DNA of 64,000 nt from BOG-931 sp963781725 (GTDB lineage: Bacteria > Pseudomonadota > Alphaproteobacteria > Rhizobiales > Xanthobacteraceae): NCBI GenBank assembly GCA_963781725.1, contig CAWAGV010000002.1:2914001-2978000 (forward strand), written 5' to 3'. Positions 58,844 to 64,000 of the stretch are shown in pieces. The notes beneath the pieces are model-generated. The model did not search any database and was not told the origin of the DNA. It saw only the letters and a list, made by a program, of their open reading frames with translations. Made by a program: the position numbers and the translations under genes. Numbering within the stretch: position 1 is the first letter of the stretch; each line of letters begins with the position of its first letter.

Positions 58844-59914
58844 ATGTTGGATCGAATTCAAACGCCGGCTCTCAATACCATTGAGCTTCCGGATTTTATC
58901 GAGGCAATCAACGACCACTTCTACGAGCGAGGCTGGACCGATGGCCTGCCGGTAATCCCGCCGACGGCGGAGCGCGTTGAGCGCATGCTCTCGGGCATGA
59001 ACTGGCGGGCGCCGGATGCGGTCATCGGACTGATCCCGCCGGGCATGGGTGTCGCGACGCTGCGCACGATCGCTATCAATGCGGTGATGGCAGGATGTCT
59101 TCCGGCCTATCTGCCGGTCGTGGTCGCTGCGGTCGAGGCGGTGTTGGAGAAACAGTATGGCCTCGCGCATCGCCAGACAACGACCCATGCCGGTGCGCCT
59201 CTGCTGATCGTGAACGGTCCGATCATCGAGGAGATCGGGCTTAACTACGGCAACGGCGTGTTTGGTCCCGGTTGGCGTTCGAATGCGACCATCGGCCGTG
59301 CACTGCGACTCACGTTGGTCAATGTCGGCGGCGCGATCCCGGCGGAAACCGACTTCTGCCAGCATGCGCACCCTGGCAAATACACCTATTGCATCGCCGA
59401 GCATCAGGCTGCCAATCCTTGGGAGCCGCTCCACGTCGAGCGTGGCTTCAAGCCCGAGGAAAGTGTCGTCACGGTGATTAATGCCGAGGCGCCGCACAGC
59501 ATGACGGAGAATGTGCAGACCGATCCGATCGAGATCATGCGTACTTTCGCCGACACGATGGCGACCTATGGCAGCAACAATCTCTATTCGCAGGGCAATC
59601 CCGTTGTTGTCCTCGGTGTCGAACATGCCCAGCACATTGCTGCCGCCGGTTGGCGCAAGAAGGATATCCAGATGGCGCTGTTTGAAATGGCGCGCCGTCC
59701 GTGGGGTATCGCCAAGAATCGCGGCAAGTCGAAAGGACCGTTCTTTCCGGTCTGGGTCGACAAGAAAGATGAGAACGCGCTCGTTCCGATTATCAACGAG
59801 CCGAAGGATCTGGTTGTCTTGGTGGCCGGCGGTGCGGGCGGCAAGTCGATGTGGTGCCCGACGGCCGGCGCCCAGAGCCTGAGTGTCAGCAAGGTGATCG
59901 AGCGGGGCGAATGA
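58844..59914 (+). CDS. Conserved hypothetical protein, partner of the UGSC protein
   Basis: A 356-residue soluble protein with no domain that I can name with confidence. Notable are 'YERGWTDGLPVIPPTAERVE' near residue 28, 'NGPIIEEIGLNYGNGVFGPG', a Cys/His cluster 'ETDFCQHAHPGKYTYCIAEH' (about residue 172), and 'GKSMWCPTAGAQSLSVSKVI' at the C-terminus. The cysteines and histidines could bind a metal or take part in thiol chemistry. It ends with a four-base overlap (ATGA) with the MmgE/PrpD gene. To my recollection such proteins occur next to UGSC genes, sometimes labelled thioredoxin-like without basis. Confidence 0.7.
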   Translation: MLDRIQTPALNTIELPDFIEAINDHFYERGWTDGLPVIPPTAERVERMLSGMNWRAPDAVIGLIPPGMGVATLRTIAINAVMAGCLPAYLPVVVAAVEAVLEKQYGLAHRQTTTHAGAPLLIVNGPIIEEIGLNYGNGVFGPGWRSNATIGRALRLTLVNVGGAIPAETDFCQHAHPGKYTYCIAEHQAANPWEPLHVERGFKPEESVVTVINAEAPHSMTENVQTDPIEIMRTFADTMATYGSNNLYSQGNPVVVLGVEHAQHIAAAGWRKKDIQMALFEMARRPWGIAKNRGKSKGPFFPVWVDKKDENALVPIINEPKDLVVLVAGGAGGKSMWCPTAGAQSLSVSKVIERGE

Positions 59915-61347
59915 CGGCAGCGGGCACGGCCAAGAGCGTGGCAGCCGGAGCGGTCCGATCTGCCGGGTCGCCGACCAAGATACTCGCTGGCTTTGCGGCC
60001 GGGTTGCGCGGCGGCGATTTGCCCCGGTCCGTAGTCGATGCGCTGGGCGACCTCTTTCTCGACTATCTCCGCGTCGGTTCGATCGGCGCGGACATGGAGT
60101 GGAGCGGCTGGGCACGTCACTATATGGCGGCCCTCAAACGGGAGGGTGGTGCGCCAGTTCTCTTCACCAAGACCGGTTGCGATCCGGTCGGCTCGGCTTT
60201 CCTGAATACGACCTTTGCAGGAAGCATCGATGCCGACGACACCCATGTCGGCTCGATGCTGCATCCTGGCTCAATCGTCTTCTCGTCTGCGCTTGCGGTG
60301 TGCGGCGAACGGTCCGGCAGCGAATTTCTCGCCGCGGTGGCCGCGGGCTACGAGGCAATGATCCGCATCGGCCTTTCGATCCAACCGACGCACTTCCGTC
60401 GCGGCTTCCAGAGCACGTCAACCTGCGGCGGTTTTGGTGCGGCGGTTGCGGCGTCGCGATTGTTGTTTGCTGGCACGGCTGAGGCCGACCGCCATATCGC
60501 TGAAGCAATTGGAATTGTCGCGTCGTTTTCCGGTGGCCTGACGCAGTTCTACCAGTCAGGCTCCACTGTGAAGCGCATCCATGCCGCGCGTGCAGCAGAA
60601 AACGGCGTCTCGGCGGCGCTCCTCGTCGCCGAAGGATTTTCCGGCCCGACCGATATCATCGAAGGCTCCAACGGCTTCGCCCGCGCTTACGCCGACGCAT
60701 TCGACCCCGCAATTATCACCGACAATTTAGGAAGCGCCTATCTGCTCGACGGCGTCACCGTTAAGGGGCATGCCGCGAGCGCGCGCGTCCAGGCCGCAAT
60801 CGAAGGCGTGCTCGATCTCTGCCGTGAGCATCGTGTAGCAGCCACCGATATCGCCGACCTTTATGTTGGGATTCCGGCAGTGATCCTGGGTCGGCTGACG
60901 ATCCCACGTCCGGTGGACGTGCAGGCGGCGCAGATGAGCCTGCCGCATAGCGTCGCCCTTGCGGCGGTTCTCGCGCCCAAGGCCAGCGATGGTTTTGCGC
61001 TCAGCGTGCGCGATTACGAGCAAAGCATTTCGGATAGCGCCGTGAAGGAAGTCGAGCAACATGTTCGTTGCGAGGTCGATCCGGAGGTCGAGGGGGCAAC
61101 GACTGCAGAATCTGTTCCGGCTCGCATTGTCATGAAGCTCAAATCTGGCGCGACGTTCACGACGTTCGTGCCGGCGCCAAAAGGCAGCCCGTCCCGTTCC
61201 TTTACTCCAGCAGATCATGCCGCCCGGTTTCGCCGCGAACTCGAGCGCCGTTGGCCGGCGGGGCGTTGCGACGCGATTATCGAGATGTCGCGCAACCTGC
61301 CGGGGCTCAAGGATATGCGCGACCTCGTTGGCCTGATTGCTTCATAA
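59911..61347 (+). CDS. MmgE/PrpD family protein
   Basis: A 478-residue protein of the 2-methylcitrate dehydratase/iminodisuccinate-epimerase/cis-aconitate decarboxylase superfamily. The helical domain shows 'DYLRVGSIGADMEWSGWARH' and 'AGSIDADDTHVGSMLHPGSI', and the substrate region 'YQSGSTVKRIHAARAAENGV' carries the conserved lysine/histidine pair. Members act on small di- or tricarboxylates; with Bug receptors beside it, a branched carboxylate substrate is plausible. The start ATG at 59911 overlaps the preceding gene by four bases. No prpB or prpC is present, so this is not the propionate pathway locus. Confidence 0.88.
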   Translation: MTAAGTAKSVAAGAVRSAGSPTKILAGFAAGLRGGDLPRSVVDALGDLFLDYLRVGSIGADMEWSGWARHYMAALKREGGAPVLFTKTGCDPVGSAFLNTTFAGSIDADDTHVGSMLHPGSIVFSSALAVCGERSGSEFLAAVAAGYEAMIRIGLSIQPTHFRRGFQSTSTCGGFGAAVAASRLLFAGTAEADRHIAEAIGIVASFSGGLTQFYQSGSTVKRIHAARAAENGVSAALLVAEGFSGPTDIIEGSNGFARAYADAFDPAIITDNLGSAYLLDGVTVKGHAASARVQAAIEGVLDLCREHRVAATDIADLYVGIPAVILGRLTIPRPVDVQAAQMSLPHSVALAAVLAPKASDGFALSVRDYEQSISDSAVKEVEQHVRCEVDPEVEGATTAESVPARIVMKLKSGATFTTFVPAPKGSPSRSFTPADHAARFRRELERRWPAGRCDAIIEMSRNLPGLKDMRDLVGLIAS

Positions 61348-61367
61348 TTGCTGCGGGAGAAGGGGCC

Positions 61368-62183
61368 ATGTCATACGCTCGTATAACGAGGGCTCCCGAG
61401 AGTGCTGGCGCTCAGCGTGCCCGGAATCAACAGAAAATGAAGTCTCGACCGCGCGCCCGGGCTACCGCTGCCAATCCGAAATCTGGCGTAACGGCCACAG
61501 GTCTTGCCGCTCTCGCCAAGCGTTTCGCCAATGCCGGAACGGCAGCCGAAGTCGCTTATGCGGTCCTGCGCGAAGCGATCCTCAGCAATGCCTTTACGCC
61601 TGGAATGCGGTTACGTGCCGACGATCTCGCCAAGGAGTTGGGCGTCAGCAAGACGCCAGTGCGTGAAGCGATACGCAAGCTACAGGCGGAAGATTTCGTC
61701 GTGGTCGGTGCCGGGAATGCGCTGACCGTGAAGGTCCTTTCCGAGACGCAGCTGCTCGAAATCTACTATACGCGCGAGGCGCTCGAAGGTATGGCAGCGC
61801 GGCTCGCTGCAGAAAATGCGGGCCAACTCGATCTCACGCAATTGCGCGCTGTGCTGCATGACGTTGAAGTGGCGCTCGATAGATCCGATCGCGACGCTAT
61901 CCGGAATTACACCGGTGAATTCCAACTCGCGGTCTTCAAGGCCGCTCACAACGATTTCCTTTTCAATTTGCTCAAGTCTTTGCAGGAAAAGATCCGAAAT
62001 CACCAGACCAGCACGATCAGCGTACCGGGCCGCGACGAAGAGGTGGTAGCCTTCTGCCGCGACGCGCTGCGCGCCATCGAAGCGCGAGATCCGGATGCGG
62101 CCGAACGGATTTCGCGTGCTAATCGGCGCCGCACGTTGGAACTTCACCTCAAGATGATGCGCAACTCGCCGGCGACCCAATAA
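61368..62183 (+). CDS. GntR family regulator, FCD (FadR) subgroup
   Basis: A 271-residue regulator. After a basic 50-residue N-terminal extension, the winged helix spans about residues 58-125 ('ILSNAFTPGMRLRADDLAKE', 'LGVSKTPVREAIRKLQAEDF'). The C-terminal FCD helical domain includes 'IYYTREALEGMAARLAAENA' and 'FKAAHNDFLFNLLKSLQEKI' with histidines suited to metal/ligand binding. The start ATG at 61368 follows GGGAGAAGGGG; a second ATG at 61437 would remove the basic extension. It most likely controls the surrounding cluster in response to a carboxylate; the 58132 palindrome is a candidate site. Confidence 0.9.
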   Translation: MSYARITRAPESAGAQRARNQQKMKSRPRARATAANPKSGVTATGLAALAKRFANAGTAAEVAYAVLREAILSNAFTPGMRLRADDLAKELGVSKTPVREAIRKLQAEDFVVVGAGNALTVKVLSETQLLEIYYTREALEGMAARLAAENAGQLDLTQLRAVLHDVEVALDRSDRDAIRNYTGEFQLAVFKAAHNDFLFNLLKSLQEKIRNHQTSTISVPGRDEEVVAFCRDALRAIEARDPDAAERISRANRRRTLELHLKMMRNSPATQ

Positions 62184-62222
62184 AAGCCCCCGTCATTCGA
62201 TAGAAAAGACCAGGGAGATCTG

Positions 62223-63269
62223 ATGGCCAAGGATGAGGGACCTGAACGCACGATTGCACGGGACTGGGCCAGGATTACCCGACGGACGCTACTTCAGCTC
62301 TCTCCGGCCGCGGTCTTTTGTCCCCTAGCCGCGGAAGAGGGGCGGGCGGAGGACTATCCCTCGCGATCGATAACGCTGCTTGTTCCTTTTACCCCTGGCG
62401 GAAGCGTTGATCTCATAGCGCGGCTCACTGCGGCAAAAATGGCCGATAACCTTGGCCAGCCCGTTGTGGTGCTAAACCTTCCTGGTGCTTCTGGTGCTAT
62501 TGCTACAATGCGCGTCGTCAACGCAGCGCCTGATGGATACACGCTCGAAATCTGTACACCGCGCGAAATCAGCACTGCTGCGCTGGTGAACCCTAACGTT
62601 ACCTACGACGTGGAGCGTGACTTTACTTATATCGCTCTTGGCGGCAGATCGCCTATCGTTGTAGCCGGTGGTCCGACCCTTAAAAATACGACGACATTTT
62701 CCGATCTATTGGCCGAGGCGCGCCGGCGCCCGCAAGGCCTGACCTACTCAACATCCGGCGTAGGCTCGCCGCAGCATTTTCTCGGTGAGCTGATCAAACA
62801 ACGGTTCGGCATAGAGCTTATTCACGTGCCATTCTCTGGCGGCACAGGCGGCCTGCTCGAAGTTCTCGGCGGTAACGTGGATATAACAATCATTACGCTG
62901 TCGAGCGCGTTGCAATACATAGAGTCAAGTAAGCTGATCGGTTATGGCCTTGCCGAGGTGAAGCGTACGCCACTTGCTCCGGAAATACCGGCACTCGCGG
63001 AGTACAAAGAACTCGCCGACGTTGATATGGGTATCTGGTATGGACTTATCGGTCCCGCCGGAATGCCCCCGGCAGTCGTCGGCCGCCTTAACCACTCTTT
63101 CCGTGATGCACTTAAAGACCCCGAAGTGCAGGCGCAGTTGCATCAACACGCTACCGCCGTGATTACGGGCTCGCCTTCGGATTTCGAAGAATACGCGCGG
63201 CATGACATTTCCTTTTATCGCAGAATCGTGGCGGAAACTCACATGCAGCTAGTTAAACCGTCGAAATAG
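62223..63269 (+). CDS. Bug/TctC-family periplasmic solute receptor (third copy)
   Basis: A 348-residue periplasmic receptor. The leader carries 'ARITRRTLLQLSPAAVFC', a weak twin-arginine motif, followed by 'YPSRSITLLVPFTPGGSVDL' and 'VLNLPGASGAIATMRVVNAA', the family's binding loops, and 'LTYSTSGVGSPQHFLGELIK'. It is distinct in sequence from the other two copies in this window, so different ligands or recent reshuffling are possible. Codon use has more A/T at third positions than the core genes, in keeping with an acquired region. A ribosome-binding site (AGGGAGAT) precedes ATG 62223. Confidence 0.9.
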   Translation: MAKDEGPERTIARDWARITRRTLLQLSPAAVFCPLAAEEGRAEDYPSRSITLLVPFTPGGSVDLIARLTAAKMADNLGQPVVVLNLPGASGAIATMRVVNAAPDGYTLEICTPREISTAALVNPNVTYDVERDFTYIALGGRSPIVVAGGPTLKNTTTFSDLLAEARRRPQGLTYSTSGVGSPQHFLGELIKQRFGIELIHVPFSGGTGGLLEVLGGNVDITIITLSSALQYIESSKLIGYGLAEVKRTPLAPEIPALAEYKELADVDMGIWYGLIGPAGMPPAVVGRLNHSFRDALKDPEVQAQLHQHATAVITGSPSDFEEYARHDISFYRRIVAETHMQLVKPSK

Positions 63270-63748
63270 ATAAACTCATTCTCGCATTTTGGAAGCAGCC
63301 TAATCGAAACGGCTGAACCGTTGTTGTCCATTCGTCCGCCAGTGTCACTTGATCGCAGGCTAAATGCTTCTGATGGCGGCCGTTGCAGGCGATGAATCCT
63401 CGGGCCCGGCCCGCTCCACGGTCAGTATGATCGCACTTGTAACTGTGGCCAAGCTTACGATTTTCGATGAAATGTCCCGACGGTCGGAAACTCCCGGTCG
63501 GTCGCGGTTTACGCGTAGTGCTGAGATCGAGAGTTGGCGCTGCATCCCGAGACGGCCTTGCTTGCGCTCCTTCACCGACTGGCGCTGGTCACGGTCTTCC
63601 ATGGCGGCGATGATTTCTGCATGGAGATCGCGCCGCGCAGCGCGCATCTTAAGCGGTTGCTTTATGATGACCGCCGGCGCGAAGCCTCATCGATGAGGGC
63701 TTTTGAAAGCGCGGATCGTTTCGAGTGAGATGCCCCTGCGATCGTCGG
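63270..63748. other. 480-bp gap with gene debris
   Basis: No intact gene is credible. Overlapping frames of 60-110 codons on both strands exist; the only one that looks protein-like is listed separately (63525-63728). The composition and lack of ribosome-binding sites suggest remnants left by rearrangement between the third Bug receptor and the SDR gene. Confidence 0.5.
63525..63728 (+). pseudogene. Possible ParB-like C-terminal fragment
   Basis: A 67-codon frame with no ATG, limited by a stop at 63522, reads 'ALHPETALLALLHRLALVTV' then 'FHGGDDFCMEIAPRSAHLKR'. The pattern resembles a segment of plasmid/ICE ParB-like partition proteins (H-A-LAAL-H-LAL-TF ... C-EI-P-SAHL). The similarity is from memory and short. 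If right, it is a relic of a plasmid or integrative element near the accessory cluster. The opposite strand also has an open frame, so this is tentative. Confidence 0.25.
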
Positions 63749-64000
63749 TCACCATGCAGTCGCGCTCGTCACGCCGCCATCGACGACAAGTTCGGCACCG
63801 GTGATAAAGCTAGCCTCGTCCGACGCCAGAAAGAGGCTGGCATTGGCGACATCCCATGCGGTACCCATCCTGCCCATCGGACACCACATTGCGCGCTCCT
63901 TGGTGTACGTCTCGATCGATTCGGGATCGTCGGGTATCTTCGCACGGACAAATGGCGTGTCGATGTGGCCAGGAAGAACTGAGTTGGCACGAACGCCGCG
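63749..64000 (-). CDS. Short-chain dehydrogenase/reductase, C-terminal part (truncated by window edge)
   Basis: The last 83 residues of an SDR running in from the right edge. It contains 'RGVRANSVLPGHIDTPFVRA' (the motif after the catalytic Tyr/Lys), 'MGRMGTAWDVANASLFLASD' and the end 'ASFITGAELVVDGGVTSATA', all standard for classical NAD(P)-dependent SDRs. Start and catalytic residues lie outside. It faces the accessory cluster from the opposite strand and is probably another catabolic enzyme. Confidence 0.9.
   Translation of the reverse strand, partial: RGVRANSVLPGHIDTPFVRAKIPDDPESIETYTKERAMWCPMGRMGTAWDVANASLFLASDEASFITGAELVVDGGVTSATAW

Overview
The window is a GC-rich (roughly 60-65 %) chromosomal segment of an alphaproteobacterium, most likely a member of the Hyphomicrobiales in the Bradyrhizobium / Rhodopseudomonas / Xanthobacteraceae neighbourhood. 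The reasons are gene order (ftsE-ftsX-ydcF-plsC beside a zinc-ribbon protein and a CpdR-type regulator; chorismate mutase-hisC-tyrA; metX-metW; an ArsR-methyltransferase fusion with metF-metH), a DEAD-box helicase paired with a second IF-1, several periplasmic Bug/TctC receptors, and intergenic hairpin repeats of the kind common in Bradyrhizobiaceae. All calls come from reading the sequence; no database search was run.

Layout. 1-4.0 kb: end of a tad/cpa pilus locus (cpaF, tadB, tadC, and a TadD-like TPR lipoprotein facing them). 4.1-6.4 kb: phoU, a SemiSWEET sugar transporter, a class II aldolase and a 45-residue membrane protein. 6.4-7.25 kb: a gene-free stretch with a long inverted repeat, an AT-rich dyad, many consecutive hairpins (possible structured RNA) and a REP-like element. 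7.26-14.4 kb: a catabolic region (Rieske oxygenase, divergent molybdopterin oxidoreductase, Bug receptor, amidohydrolase, 2-hydroxyacid dehydrogenase). 14.7-18.6 kb: ettA, a short charged protein, the helicase/IF-1 pair. 18.6-23.7 kb: aromatic-acid transporter, a MetE-like zinc methyltransferase coupled to a D-aminoacylase-type amidohydrolase, and a TetR regulator. 23.8-29.6 kb: a complete RND efflux operon behind a strong TetR-type operator. 29.8-36.3 kb: trans-aconitate methyltransferase, lytic transglycosylase, alcohol dehydrogenase, extensin-like lipoprotein, DUF2798, amidase, EthD-like protein.

36.3-41.9 kb is a methionine / one-carbon operon on the minus strand (ArsR-methyltransferase, metF, metH) with a perfect 18-bp palindrome in its promoter. 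An IS1595-type element (about 41978-43488) carrying a small ORF and a putative lipoprotein passenger sits directly upstream of that promoter. 43.6-50.7 kb holds trmO, a DUF2125 protein, chaC, plsC, ydcF-like, ftsX, ftsE, a zinc-ribbon protein and cpdR. 50.7-55.7 kb holds tyrA, hisC, a chorismate mutase fusion, metX and metW.

A CAU-anticodon tRNA (55763-55838) then marks a change. From about 56.2 kb to the right edge lies an accessory catabolic cluster: alpha/beta-hydrolase fold protein with a lysine at the nucleophile position, two Bug receptors, a UGSC-family protein with a conserved-looking partner, an MmgE/PrpD protein, a GntR/FCD regulator and a truncated SDR. Its substrate cannot be read from the sequence. 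This cluster, the passenger-carrying IS and the hairpin-rich stretch are the best candidates for something undescribed.
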